From an uncultured Prevotellaceae bacterium (GTDB lineage: Bacteria; Bacteroidota; Bacteroidia; Bacteroidales; Bacteroidaceae): a DNA stretch of 64,000 nt. Position 1 is the stretch's first letter; every line of letters starts with the position of its first letter. Shown piece after piece: positions 25,554-34,720 of the stretch. The DNA lies in the NCBI GenBank assembly GCA_947167515.1, contig CAMVIM010000018.1, positions 1 through 64,000 on the forward strand. The letters are read 5' to 3'. The translations under genes were made by a program, and so were the position numbers. A model generated the notes under the pieces. That model was not told the DNA's origin and did no database searches. It worked only from the letters and a program-made list of their open reading frames with translations.

Positions 25554-25690
25554 GGAAGTAAAAGGGAAGTTAAAAGGAAGTAAAAGGGAAGTTATAGGGA
25601 CGATACTCATGACAATTGAGAATAACATACGTCACCATAACTCCGCCATAACTTCTCTATAAATTCCCCATAACTCCTCAAATAAAAAGA
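25554..25690. repeat. Imperfect palindrome built of 11-12 base repeats, apgM-thrC spacer
   Basis: The left half holds four tandem units of the type AAGTAAAAGGG / AAGTTATAGGG. The right half holds the complementary pattern CCATAACTCC / CCATAACTTCTC / CCCCATAACTCC, around a centre CTCATGACAATTGAG. The whole spacer could fold into one long hairpin within the thr transcript. No gene is present. Confidence 0.7.
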
Positions 25691-25696
25691 AAAAGA

Positions 25697-26998
25697 ATGA
25701 AATTTTACAGTACGAACGGAAAAGCCCCTATCGCCACACTGGAGAAGGCAGTGGTGAAGGGATTGGCAGAGGACAAGGGCTTGTATATGCCTGAGCGCAT
25801 CAAGGCTTTGCCCAAGGAGTTTTTTGACAACATAGAGAATCTCTCATTTCAGGAGATTGCTTACACCGTGGCAGATGCCTTCTTCGGTGAGGATGTGCCT
25901 GCTGAGGACTTGAAGAAGATTGTGTATGACACACTGGCCTTTGATTGTCCTTGTGTGAAGGTGACAGACACCATCTACTCACTGGAGCTCTTTCATGGGC
26001 CTACCTTGGCCTTCAAGGATGTGGGTGCAAGGTTCATGGCAAGACTCTTGCAATACTTCCTCAAGAAAGAGGGGGCAGGACAGGTGAATGTATTGGTGGC
26101 CACCTCGGGAGATACAGGTTCGGCAGTGGCCAATGGCTTCCTGGGTGTGGAAGGCATCCACGTGTATGTGCTCTATCCGAAGGGCAAGGTCAGCCCTATC
26201 CAGGAGTGCCAGTTCACGACATTGGGACAGAATATCACGGCCGTGGAGGTGGATGGTGTGTTTGATGATTGCCAGGCACTGGTGAAGAACTCCTTTATGG
26301 ATGCTGACCTGAATGCTCACATGAAGCTGACTTCGGCCAACTCTATCAATGTGGCTCGTTTCTTGCCCCAGGCTTTCTACTACTTCTATGCCTACGCACA
26401 GATGAAGAAGATGGGCTTGGCTGATGAGCTTGTGGTGTGTGTGCCGTCGGGCAACTTCGGCAACATCTGTTCGGCACTCTTTGGCAAGAAGATGGGACTG
26501 CCCATCAAACGTTTCATCGCTGCCAACAATGCCAACGACATCTTCTTCAAATACTTGCAGACAGGCAAGTATGAGCCGAAAGCCTCAGTGCAGACCATTG
26601 CCAACGCGATGGATGTGGGTGACCCCAGCAACTTTGCTCGTGTCTATGACCTCTATGGCAAGAGCCACGAGGCCATTTGTGCCGACATCAGCGGTGCGAC
26701 TTACACTAACGAACAGATTGCCGAGACCATCAAGGAGGTGAAAGCCGAGACTGGCTATGTGTGCGACCCTCACGGTGCTTGCGGCTATCGTGCCTTGAAG
26801 GAAGGACTGAAAGCAGGAGAGGTGGGCGTGTTCCTGGAGACTGCACATCCTGCCAAGTTCAAAGATACGGTTGACCGCATCTTGGGGACAGACATCGAGA
26901 TTCCTGCCAAGTTGCAAGCTTTCATGCAGGGCAAGAAGCAGAGTGTGCCCATGAGCAAGGACTTTGCTGGTTTCAAGCAGTTCCTCTTGGGCGAATAG
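25697..26998 (+). CDS. thrC: Threonine synthase
   Basis: The 433-residue pyridoxal-phosphate enzyme converts O-phosphohomoserine to threonine. It opens MKFYSTNGKAPIATLEKAVVKG. The PLP lysine is in GPTLAFKDVGARF, the phosphate-binding loop is ATSGDTGSAVANGF, and PSGNFGNICSALFGKKMG is typical of the class. Length and ends are normal. It completes the thrA-apgM-thrC pathway from aspartate to threonine. The spacer before it carries a large imperfect palindrome, which might tune expression relative to thrA and apgM. pgpH follows 33 bases later. Confidence 0.97.
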   Translation: MKFYSTNGKAPIATLEKAVVKGLAEDKGLYMPERIKALPKEFFDNIENLSFQEIAYTVADAFFGEDVPAEDLKKIVYDTLAFDCPCVKVTDTIYSLELFHGPTLAFKDVGARFMARLLQYFLKKEGAGQVNVLVATSGDTGSAVANGFLGVEGIHVYVLYPKGKVSPIQECQFTTLGQNITAVEVDGVFDDCQALVKNSFMDADLNAHMKLTSANSINVARFLPQAFYYFYAYAQMKKMGLADELVVCVPSGNFGNICSALFGKKMGLPIKRFIAANNANDIFFKYLQTGKYEPKASVQTIANAMDVGDPSNFARVYDLYGKSHEAICADISGATYTNEQIAETIKEVKAETGYVCDPHGACGYRALKEGLKAGEVGVFLETAHPAKFKDTVDRILGTDIEIPAKLQAFMQGKKQSVPMSKDFAGFKQFLLGE

Positions 26999-27031
26999 GG
27001 ATTGTAGGGGTTATAAAAAAGGAAACGGAAC

Positions 27032-29101
27032 ATGAAAACGACGAAGCAACAAAAACGTACCAATCTCACTCGCTTCCTGATGAAGTCCATGTTGGTGATG
27101 GTTTCTACGGCGCTGATAGTGTATTTCATGCCGCAAGGAGACGAGTTTGGGTACAAGTATGAGTTGGACAGGCCATGGAACTATGGTCTGCTGATAGCCA
27201 ACACGAAGTTCCCAATTCTGAAAAACGACTCGACCATCCGTTTGGAACAGGAGAACACCAAACGTGCTTTCCAACCCTACTATAACTATGACAAGCGTGT
27301 GAGGGACAGGATGATAGACCGCCTCTACAATACCGCATCCGAAGATTGGAAAGGGCAGAATGCCGTGATGTATGTCCATCACATAGGCGTTTTGCTCGAC
27401 ACCATCTATCAGCATGGCGTCATCTCCCTTGACGATTATACCCGTCTGAATGAAGAGGAGCATCACAAGTTTATCCGCATCGTCAATGACAATGTGGCCA
27501 CTCCGGTGCCGCTGAGTTCGCTGTTCACTCCCCGTTCGGCCTACAACTACATCATGACTCAAGACTCTGACAAGTATTCACGGCTGGTGCTGCAGGAGTA
27601 CAACATCAACGAACTGATTCAGCAGAACCTCACCTACGATGCCGTGAAGTCGAATGCCGAACTCGAAGAGGACTTGCAGGGCATCTCCAGCTACAATGGT
27701 TTTGTGCAGGCGGGTCAGAAGATTGTGGACCGTGGCGAAACCGTGACCGAGGAAGTCTATGACATCCTTCATTCTTATGAGAAAGAGTATGAGCGTCGTA
27801 ACACGGTCGATACTCAGATTCCCTTCAGGACCATTGGAGAAGCCATTTTTGTCTTCGTCATCTTCTTGGTGCTGACTTTCTATCTGACTCTGTTCCGTGC
27901 CGACTACTTCGAGAATGTGCGTAACGTGACCCTGCTCTTTGCCTTGCCAGTCGTGATGTGCATCATCTCCTCGCTCATGGTCTCGCACCGCATTCTCAAT
28001 GTCTTCATGTTGCCCTGTTGTCTGGTGCCCATCGTCATTCGTGTCTTCATGGACTCCCGCACCGCCTTCATGTTCCACTGCGGCATGGTGCTCATCATTT
28101 CCCTCATGCTGAACAACGATTACGAGTTCGTCCTTGTACAGCTCATAGCTGGCATGGTCGCCATTCAGACCCTGCGCGAACTCTCCCAACGCTCCCAGAT
28201 TGTCCGCACCGCTTTCATCATCTTCTTGGTCTATGTGGTTTTCTACACAGGCTATTCCTTCTACCATGAAAACGGCATCAACATGGACAACTGGATCTAT
28301 ATCTGCTTCACCGTCAACTGTGTCATGTTGCTCTTCACCTATCCGCTCCTGTGGATGCTGGAGAAAGTCTTTGGTTTCACCAGCGATGTTACCCTTGTAG
28401 AACTCAGCAACGTACACAATCCACTCTTGCAGCGCATGACCGAAGTGGCACCAGGCACCTTCCAGCACTCCATGCAGGTGGCCAACCTCTGTGCCGAAGT
28501 GGCCAATAAGATTGATGCTAAGGCACAGTTGGTGCGTACAGGCGCACTCTATCACGACATCGGCAAGATGGAACGTCCCGTTTTCTTCACCGAAAACCAG
28601 AACGGCATCTCTCCCCACAAGCATCTGACTCCCCTCAAGAGTGCCGAGGTCATCATCGCCCATGTGAAGAACGGCGTCATCCTCGCCGACAAGAACCACA
28701 TCCCCGATTCCATCAAGCGGTTCATCACCACCCACCACGGGAAGGGAAAGGCCAAATACTTCTATATCAACTACAAGAACGAGCACCCCGACGAGGAAGT
28801 GGATGAGGCTGCCTTCACCTATCCAGGCCCCAATCCGAGCACCAAGGAGGAAGCCATCCTCATGATGTGCGATGCCACCGAAGCCGCCTCACGCTCCTTG
28901 CCAGAATATACGGAGGACAGCATCAACCAATTGGTCGATAAAATCATAGACGGTCAGGTGGCTGAAGGCTTCTTCAACGAGTGCTCCATCACCTTCAAGG
29001 ACATCTCCGTGGCAAAGGCAGTGCTGAAAGAGAAGCTCAAGACCATCTACCACACCCGCATTTCCTATCCGGAACTCAATAACGAAGAATCAACCCAATA
29101 G
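27032..29101 (+). CDS. pgpH: 7TM-HD family phosphohydrolase (PgpH-like cyclic-di-AMP phosphodiesterase)
   Basis: The 689-residue membrane protein has an N-terminal helix, an extracytoplasmic 7TMR-HDED domain (about residues 50-270), seven transmembrane helices (about 275-460) and a cytoplasmic HD domain. The HD domain shows PGTFQHSMQVANLCAEVANK and ALYHDIGKMERP, providing the metal-binding histidines and aspartate. PgpH enzymes degrade c-di-AMP to pApA, tying turgor and cell-wall state to signalling. No c-di-AMP cyclase is visible in the window. It lies between thrC and the envelope acylation genes with gaps of about 33 bases. Confidence 0.93.
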   Translation: MKTTKQQKRTNLTRFLMKSMLVMVSTALIVYFMPQGDEFGYKYELDRPWNYGLLIANTKFPILKNDSTIRLEQENTKRAFQPYYNYDKRVRDRMIDRLYNTASEDWKGQNAVMYVHHIGVLLDTIYQHGVISLDDYTRLNEEEHHKFIRIVNDNVATPVPLSSLFTPRSAYNYIMTQDSDKYSRLVLQEYNINELIQQNLTYDAVKSNAELEEDLQGISSYNGFVQAGQKIVDRGETVTEEVYDILHSYEKEYERRNTVDTQIPFRTIGEAIFVFVIFLVLTFYLTLFRADYFENVRNVTLLFALPVVMCIISSLMVSHRILNVFMLPCCLVPIVIRVFMDSRTAFMFHCGMVLIISLMLNNDYEFVLVQLIAGMVAIQTLRELSQRSQIVRTAFIIFLVYVVFYTGYSFYHENGINMDNWIYICFTVNCVMLLFTYPLLWMLEKVFGFTSDVTLVELSNVHNPLLQRMTEVAPGTFQHSMQVANLCAEVANKIDAKAQLVRTGALYHDIGKMERPVFFTENQNGISPHKHLTPLKSAEVIIAHVKNGVILADKNHIPDSIKRFITTHHGKGKAKYFYINYKNEHPDEEVDEAAFTYPGPNPSTKEEAILMMCDATEAASRSLPEYTEDSINQLVDKIIDGQVAEGFFNECSITFKDISVAKAVLKEKLKTIYHTRISYPELNNEESTQ

Positions 29102-29135
29102 CGAAAACAGACTCAATAGCGAAGAATTAACTCTA

Positions 29136-30647
29136 ATGAAAAATAAACTTTGGCAAACATTTCTCCTCGTGTTCATCGTAGTCGCCATCCTCTTAGCCCT
29201 TTTCTTTCTGCCCCGCATGTCGGTGGCAGGGGAAGACTTGCGACGGGTCAACATTCTGAGCGATGTGCAGACACGTGACGAGGAGGGCAAGGTCATCGCT
29301 GAGGTGAAAGCCGATGCCGCCGATGGCTATGTGGAGAAAGGCGTGGATTCGGCAGCCATTCAGGTGAAACGTGCCGCCTATGTCGATACCGTACCTAAAG
29401 GCATGACTGCCATCGAGGACTTCTCGACCAACAGTGCCCAGCGCGAGATGGACAAGTTTTACGCTGCTCTGGGACAGTCACGCCAACGCCCCGTGCGCAT
29501 TGCTTACTTCGGCGATTCCTACATCGAGGGCGACATCCTCACCATGGATCTTCGTGGTCTCTTGCAGCAGAAATTTGGTGGCAAGGGCGTAGGCTTTGTA
29601 GAGATAGCCTGCGTGTCGTCTGACTTCCGACGTTCTGCACCCACCAGCCGAAAGGGGTGGACACGCTACCATGCCAACGAGAGAGGACGAGGCTTTAAGG
29701 CCAGTCTTCAAGGTCCAGCAGGCAGTTATTTCATCCCTTCTGGCACCGCCACCTACGAACTGCGGGGTCAGAAGAATGTCTATGCCAACCTGCTCGACAC
29801 CGCCGAGGTCGCCACCGTCTTCTTCACTCCAGGCAGTGGGCTTAACATCTCCTGCGCCCTCAACGGCGGCACCTCCCAGTCGCTCTTTTCCAATGGCGTG
29901 GCAGCCGAACCAGTCACCTACGACGAAGTGGTCGAAGTGCGCGACTCCGACTCCACCGTCCACTATAAGACTGTCACGCGCACCGTCGCCCCCACAGCCG
30001 TCCAGCAAGAGGGCGGTCACATCGTGGCCAAGACCGTCAGTGGGCGCATCGGGCGTTTCAGCATGACCGTCACAGGCGGACAAGGCTCCCGATTCTACGG
30101 CGTGGCACTCGATGCTCACAATGGTGTGGCAGTTGATAACTTCAGCATGCGAGGCAGCGGCGGTCAGCACCTTGGAGGCATCCCGATGGAAACCCTGCGC
30201 ACTTTCGCATCCTTGCGTCCCTACGACCTTATCATCCTTCACTACGGACTCAACGTGGCCAACGAGAAGCAGAAAGACTACGGAGGCTACACCAACCAGC
30301 TTGGCAAGGTCATCGACCAGATGAAAGCAGCCTATCCCCATGCCAGCATTCTGGTGGTCAGCATGGGCGACCGCGACAAACGAGGCACCGACGGTCAGAT
30401 GCACACCATGGGCGGCGTGAAGGAGATGGTGTCCTACGAGCGCAAGATGGCAAGCGACCACCACGTGGCATTCTGGAACCTCTACGAGGCCATGGGTGGA
30501 GATGGCAGTCTGGCCCGCATGACCGAGAAGAAACAAGCCAACCTCGACTATACACACATCAACTTTGCAGGTGGCCGTCACCTCGCTGGCCTCCTCTTCG
30601 ATGTGCTCATCAATGGAAAGGAAAACTACGAGAACCGTGTACGCTAA
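29136..30647 (+). CDS. Membrane-anchored SGNH hydrolase-type esterase
   Basis: The 503-residue protein has one N-terminal transmembrane helix (about residues 7-25), so the rest is likely periplasmic. SGNH blocks are present: block I YFGDSYIEGD (catalytic serine), a glycine in the middle region, YGLNVANE as the asparagine block, and DYTHINFAG as the Asp-x-x-His pair. A beta-rich insert of about 150 residues lies between block I and the rest. It is the first of two SGNH genes followed by an MBOAT gene, a setting typical of O-acetylation of cell-wall or exopolysaccharide sugars. It overlaps the next gene by 35 bases. Confidence 0.87.
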   Translation: MKNKLWQTFLLVFIVVAILLALFFLPRMSVAGEDLRRVNILSDVQTRDEEGKVIAEVKADAADGYVEKGVDSAAIQVKRAAYVDTVPKGMTAIEDFSTNSAQREMDKFYAALGQSRQRPVRIAYFGDSYIEGDILTMDLRGLLQQKFGGKGVGFVEIACVSSDFRRSAPTSRKGWTRYHANERGRGFKASLQGPAGSYFIPSGTATYELRGQKNVYANLLDTAEVATVFFTPGSGLNISCALNGGTSQSLFSNGVAAEPVTYDEVVEVRDSDSTVHYKTVTRTVAPTAVQQEGGHIVAKTVSGRIGRFSMTVTGGQGSRFYGVALDAHNGVAVDNFSMRGSGGQHLGGIPMETLRTFASLRPYDLIILHYGLNVANEKQKDYGGYTNQLGKVIDQMKAAYPHASILVVSMGDRDKRGTDGQMHTMGGVKEMVSYERKMASDHHVAFWNLYEAMGGDGSLARMTEKKQANLDYTHINFAGGRHLAGLLFDVLINGKENYENRVR

Positions 30648-31500
30648 AAACAGACATACCCTTCTCTTGGCACTCTGCTTCCTCTTCATCTTCGCCGTCG
30701 GCGCAGGTGAAGCCACTGCTCAGTCCCTCATGACACCCTTCCCGTCCAGTTTCCGCAACACGCGCACCAACGAACTCACCGACGGTTCCACACTGGCTCC
30801 CGTCTTTCGGAAGATACGGCAGCGTAAGCACGTCAAGGTCATGCAGATAGGTGACTCCCATGTCCGTGGAAACATTCTTCCCCGCACCCTTGGCAGCACC
30901 CTTCAGCGCTACTTTCCACAGATGGAATTTGCCTACTACGGCATCAACGGAGCTTGGGCGCGTCGATTCTACGAGCAGGACATGATCAACCGTGTGGCAT
31001 CCGAGCATCCCGACCTCGTCATCATCTCCTTCGGCACCAACGAAGCCCATGCCGCACGGCTCGACGAGGTTTCCCATGCACAGACCATGCAGACCCTCAC
31101 CGACCGCATCCGTCAGCGATGCCCCGACGTCTGCTTCCTCTTCACCACGCCGCCTGGCTCCTACATCAAGCAGCGCGCCGGAAACAAGGTGCCCAACCAG
31201 ACCACTGCCGAAGTGGCCCGAAGCATCGTCAACTTCTGCCGTGCCCACCGCATGGCGGTGTGGGACATCTACACCATTGCAGGAGGCCCTTCGGCCATCA
31301 CCAACTGGCGCAACGCCGGACTTCTCAACACCGACCTTATCCACTATCTCGGACAAGGCTACACCCTTCAGGGAAAACTCCTCGGCGAAGCCATCTACAG
31401 AGCTTACAATACCACAGCCGTTTCAGGCAGCCAGACACGCATGATGCACGGCTCCACACCCAAAGAACAACGACCCTACACATCGGTAAAAGGATTTTAA
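30613..31500 (+). CDS. Secreted SGNH/GDSL hydrolase
   Basis: The 295-residue protein has a signal peptide (HTLLLALCFLFIFAVGAG...ATAQ). SGNH blocks are VMQIGDSHVRGNIL (serine), IISFGTNEAH (glycine/asparagine) and DLIHYLGQGY (Asp and His). It lacks the large insert of its upstream neighbour. The ATG at 30613 is preferred because it directly precedes the signal peptide; a frame-consistent upstream ATG at 30565 would extend deep into the previous gene. With its neighbours it probably transfers or removes acyl groups on envelope glycans. The next gene begins 3 bases after the stop. Confidence 0.87.
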   Translation: MERKTTRTVYAKNRHTLLLALCFLFIFAVGAGEATAQSLMTPFPSSFRNTRTNELTDGSTLAPVFRKIRQRKHVKVMQIGDSHVRGNILPRTLGSTLQRYFPQMEFAYYGINGAWARRFYEQDMINRVASEHPDLVIISFGTNEAHAARLDEVSHAQTMQTLTDRIRQRCPDVCFLFTTPPGSYIKQRAGNKVPNQTTAEVARSIVNFCRAHRMAVWDIYTIAGGPSAITNWRNAGLLNTDLIHYLGQGYTLQGKLLGEAIYRAYNTTAVSGSQTRMMHGSTPKEQRPYTSVKGF

Positions 31501-31503
31501 TTC

Positions 31504-33105
31504 ATGTTCGACATAGACCCATCACTACTCATCCAGCAGTTGAGCTACCAGCCCGACTCCCCCATGATATTCTCATCGGGCATCTTTCTCTTTCTCTTTT
31601 TAGGATTCACGCTCATCTACTGTCTTCTTGCCACGGCGGAAGCACGCCGCAATGGGGAAAACGCCCAGCGCATGGGCTGGCGCATCCTGTTCGTCACCCT
31701 CTTCTCCTATTACTTCTATTATAAAAGCAGCGGACTCTTCTTTTGGCTCTTGGCACTTGTCACCACCTCCGACTACTTCATAGCCAAGGCTATAGCCCAA
31801 GTGAAAGAGAAGGGTGGGGCAGCCAAGACCCTCGTCGTCCTTTCTCTCATCTTGGACCTCGGTCTCCTCGTCTTCTTCAAGTACACCAACTTTCTGGGTG
31901 AAAGCATTTGCACCCTCCTCACCGACTGCGGCATTCATGTGCCCTCTGCCATCAGTGGCTCCTACCTTCAGGAAGTGGTGTGGCAGCCGCGCGACATCTT
32001 CCTGCCCGTCGGCATTTCCTTCTTCACCTTCCAGTCGCTCAGTTACACCATCGATGTCTATCGAGGCAACATACGCCCCCTCAACCGCCTGCTCGACTAC
32101 GCCTTCTACGTCAGTTTCTTCCCCCAACTCGTGGCAGGTCCCATCGTCCGTGCCCGCGACTTCATCCCCCAGATACGCCGTCCCCTCGTCGTCACCGAGC
32201 AGATGTTCGGCACAGGCGTCTTCTTCATTTTGGCAGGACTCTTCAAGAAGGCCGTCATCAGTGATTATATCTCCATCAATTTTGTGGAACGTATATTTGA
32301 CCAGCCAGACCTCTACAGCGGACTCGAAAACCTCCTTGCCGTCTATGGCTACACGCTCCAGATTTACTGCGACTTCTCTGGTTACTCTGACATGGCAATA
32401 GGTATTGCCCTCTTGCTTGGATTCCAATTCCCTAAGAACTTCGACAGCCCATACAAGTCAGCCTCCATTACTGAGTTCTGGCGTCGTTGGCATATCAGTC
32501 TTTCTTCATGGCTGAAAGACTATCTTTATATCTCTCTTGGCGGTAACCGTCACGGTAAAATCCGTCAATATTTCAACTTGCTGATGACGATGCTCTTGGG
32601 TGGTCTTTGGCATGGCGCTTCCCTCAACTTTATCTTGTGGGGTGGCATTCACGGTGTGCTCCTATGTCTTGACAAGATGTGGCATTCCGTCTGCAAGGTG
32701 CTCAGCCCGTTGACCTATTTGCCGAGCAAGCACAATCCCAATCCGACCAAGAACTGGTTTGTGGTACTGACGGGTGGACTCATCACCTTCCACCTTGTAG
32801 CAGCCTGTTGGGTGCTATTCCGTGCCTCCTCATTTGGCATTGCTGAACAAGTGTTCCACCAGATATTCTATAAGTTCGAACCACAGATTTTCCTTCAGTG
32901 GTGTACTTCCTACAAGGCAGTCGCCCTTCTTATGCTGGTGGGTTATGTGCTACACTTCATGCCAGAGTTCCTCTCGGTCAAAGCAAAAGATTTTGTGACT
33001 CGTTGCCCGCTGGTGGTCAAGGCACTCCTCATTGTCATTCTCGTTTGGATTGTCATTCAAATCAAATCCAGCGATGTGCAGCCTTTCATTTATTTCCAGT
33101 TCTAA
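31504..33105 (+). CDS. MBOAT family O-acyltransferase
   Basis: The 533-residue polytopic protein (about ten or more transmembrane helices) belongs to the AlgI/DltB/PatA group. Signatures are FLPVGISFFTFQSLSYTIDVY, FFPQLVAGPIVRARDFIPQI, FWRRWHISLSSWLKDYLYIS, and GGLWHGASLNFILWGGIHG, which contains the conserved histidines. It would bring acyl groups across the inner membrane for transfer to a glycan by the SGNH partners encoded immediately upstream. The three genes overlap or nearly touch, so they form one functional unit. The substrate (peptidoglycan, exopolysaccharide or another glycan) cannot be told from the sequence. Confidence 0.93.
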   Translation: MFDIDPSLLIQQLSYQPDSPMIFSSGIFLFLFLGFTLIYCLLATAEARRNGENAQRMGWRILFVTLFSYYFYYKSSGLFFWLLALVTTSDYFIAKAIAQVKEKGGAAKTLVVLSLILDLGLLVFFKYTNFLGESICTLLTDCGIHVPSAISGSYLQEVVWQPRDIFLPVGISFFTFQSLSYTIDVYRGNIRPLNRLLDYAFYVSFFPQLVAGPIVRARDFIPQIRRPLVVTEQMFGTGVFFILAGLFKKAVISDYISINFVERIFDQPDLYSGLENLLAVYGYTLQIYCDFSGYSDMAIGIALLLGFQFPKNFDSPYKSASITEFWRRWHISLSSWLKDYLYISLGGNRHGKIRQYFNLLMTMLLGGLWHGASLNFILWGGIHGVLLCLDKMWHSVCKVLSPLTYLPSKHNPNPTKNWFVVLTGGLITFHLVAACWVLFRASSFGIAEQVFHQIFYKFEPQIFLQWCTSYKAVALLMLVGYVLHFMPEFLSVKAKDFVTRCPLVVKALLIVILVWIVIQIKSSDVQPFIYFQF

Positions 33106-33111
33106 CAAAGA

Positions 33112-33873
33112 GTGGAGGCAGTCAACGTGAAAGACAGAAGCCGTACAGACACAAGCTCTCCTCTGCGCCACATCGGTGAAGGACTGCGCGATGGCACTCC
33201 CATCGCCCTCGGCTACTTTGCCGTCGCCTTCTCTTTGGGCATCATCGCCAAGAAGGCAGGACTTACCGCCCCTTTAGGCTTTTTCAGCAGTTTCTTCACC
33301 CGCGCCTCTGCAGGTGAGTATGGTGTTTACACCCTTGTGGCTATCCATGCCACCTACGTGGAACTCATCGCCATGTGTCTCGTCACCAATCTTCGGTATA
33401 TGCTCATGAGTGCAGCCCTCTCGCAGAAGCTTGCACCCGCCACCTCGTGGTTCCACCGCCTGCTCATGGCATGCTGCATCACCGACGAAATCTTTGGCAT
33501 CTCCGTCAGTCGCACAGGCTACACGCCTCCTGCCTACACTTATTCGGCGGCCCTCATCTCCTCCCTGTTTTGGGCATCTGGCTGCGCTATCGGTATTGTG
33601 GCAGGTGGAATGCTGCCCACATCTATCGTTTCAGCCCTCAGCGTCGCCCTCTATGGCATGTTCCTTGCCATCATTGTGCCTCCTGCCCGTCGCGACCGCA
33701 ATGTGCTCTATGCCCTCATTGCCAGTTTCTTCCTGAGCGGCATCTGTGCTGTCGCTCCTATTGTCAGTCAATGGAGCAGGGGCACACGCACCATCCTGCT
33801 CACCATTCTTATTTCATCTGTCGTGGCATGGCTTCGACCTGTCAAAAAACGCGAATCCAATGGAACAGAATAG
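33112..33873 (+). CDS. azlC: AzlC family branched-chain amino acid exporter, large subunit
   Basis: The 253-residue membrane protein has the AzlC opening GLRDGTPIALGYFAVAFSLG and about seven to eight transmembrane helices, with NLRYMLMSAALSQKL conserved. With AzlD it forms an exporter of branched-chain amino acids or related compounds. The start is uncertain: GTG at 33112 or GTG at 33127 (the second gives KDRSRTDTSS), and no ATG is available before the conserved part. It follows the MBOAT gene by 6 bases and overlaps azlD by 14 bases. Confidence 0.9.
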   Translation: MEAVNVKDRSRTDTSSPLRHIGEGLRDGTPIALGYFAVAFSLGIIAKKAGLTAPLGFFSSFFTRASAGEYGVYTLVAIHATYVELIAMCLVTNLRYMLMSAALSQKLAPATSWFHRLLMACCITDEIFGISVSRTGYTPPAYTYSAALISSLFWASGCAIGIVAGGMLPTSIVSALSVALYGMFLAIIVPPARRDRNVLYALIASFFLSGICAVAPIVSQWSRGTRTILLTILISSVVAWLRPVKKRESNGTE

Positions 33874-34177
33874 CCCCATTCTTTATATCCTATTGGCGAT
33901 TCTGGTCACGAACCTGATTCGTGTCCTGCCCATGATGCTTATCAAGGGTCCTATCCGCAACACCTTCCTGCGCAGTTTTCTCTATTACGTCCCTTACGTC
34001 ACCCTTGCTGTGATGACCTTCCCTGCCATCATCGAGACCACTCTCACCCCTCTTGCAGGAGTCATCGCCCTTGTGGTCGGTCTCATTGCCGCATGGTATG
34101 GGTTGGGTCTCTTTCCTGTCGCCCTCATCTGCTGCATCATTGTCTATCTCATCGACACCCTCCTGCCGATGCTCTGA
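33860..34177 (+). CDS. azlD: AzlD family branched-chain amino acid exporter, small subunit
   Basis: The 105-residue protein has four hydrophobic segments and the AzlD pattern LLAILVTNLIRVLPMMLIKG and YVPYVTLAVMTFPAII. It partners AzlC. The ATG at 33860 lies inside the last codons of azlC, indicating coupled translation. The stop is 7 bases from the convergent end of the HU-like gene at 34185; no strong terminator is visible in that short gap. Confidence 0.92.
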   Translation: MEQNSPILYILLAILVTNLIRVLPMMLIKGPIRNTFLRSFLYYVPYVTLAVMTFPAIIETTLTPLAGVIALVVGLIAAWYGLGLFPVALICCIIVYLIDTLLPML

Positions 34178-34184
34178 CTCCCTC

Positions 34185-34586
34185 TTATTTGTCATCCAGT
34201 TCCGGCTGGTACTCGTACCCGTTCTCTGCAATCGCCTGCTGCAAGGGCTGGTGCGGATAGAATCGCAGTTTCACCCCCTTGATGCTGATTTCTGGGGTGT
34301 CCAGCTCCTCGGCCGTGGCGGCAGATTCCGAACTGATGACCGGCTTGAGCGTGCCGATACCGTCAATGCGAACTGAACGCCCGATTTTCAGATAATGCGC
34401 AATGCGATCCATCAGCGCGGCGACCACACCCGTCGTCTTGCTGGGATGCTCACCACACGATTCGGCACACTCCTTCACCACGTCCTTGAACGCGATGAGC
34501 GGCAGGGCGGGTGACTGATACACCCACGCTTCGTGCAGCCCGTCAGGCCGCACGATTTTCTTCTTTGCTTTCCTTACGATTAACAT
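34185..34586 (-). CDS. HU-like DNA-binding protein
   Basis: The 133-residue protein resembles the Bacteroidota HU/IHF-related family: basic N-terminus (MLIVRKAKKKIVRP), a helical dimerisation region, the beta-arm part KIGRSVRIDGIGTLKPVIS and a C-terminal tail. It should bind DNA as a dimer. The ATG at 34586 is chosen because the promoter's -7 box lies at 34716-34723 and everything between it and the ATG is the palindromic element B. The reading frame stays open through that element, which could mislead annotation into adding 44 residues. It converges on azlD. Confidence 0.85.
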   Translation of the reverse strand: MLIVRKAKKKIVRPDGLHEAWVYQSPALPLIAFKDVVKECAESCGEHPSKTTGVVAALMDRIAHYLKIGRSVRIDGIGTLKPVISSESAATAEELDTPEISIKGVKLRFYPHQPLQQAIAENGYEYQPELDDK

Positions 34587-34597
34587 GTCTTTCCTTT

Positions 34598-34720
34598 CTT
34601 TAAGTACCTCAAAAGGGGTGAGACTCTCACCTGTACCACACGTGAGACTCTCACCTATACCACACGTGAGACTCTGACCTATACCATAGGTGAGACTCTC
34701 ACCCCTTTTGAGGTACAAAG
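34598..34720. repeat. Palindromic array element, copy B (four units), in the HU-like gene leader
   Basis: Outer arms AAGTACCTCAAAAGGGGTGA and its reverse complement enclose four palindromes GTGAGACTCTCACC starting at 34618, 34642, 34666 and 34690, exactly 24 bases apart, with linkers like TATACCACAC. It matches copies A and C in outer-arm pattern and linker but has one extra 24-base unit. It occupies the whole 5' leader of the HU-like gene. Confidence 0.9.

Noticed and set aside
34587-34718. N-terminal extension of the HU-like protein with repeated GESLT peptides
   Set aside because: The extension would start with a TTG in the promoter's -7 box and is just the translation of the palindromic element; transcription should begin downstream of it.
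34598-34720. Regular 24-base repeats resembling a small CRISPR array
   Set aside because: The units are only 24 bases including the linker, the linkers are nearly identical rather than unique spacers, the whole element is palindromic, and no cas gene is nearby.
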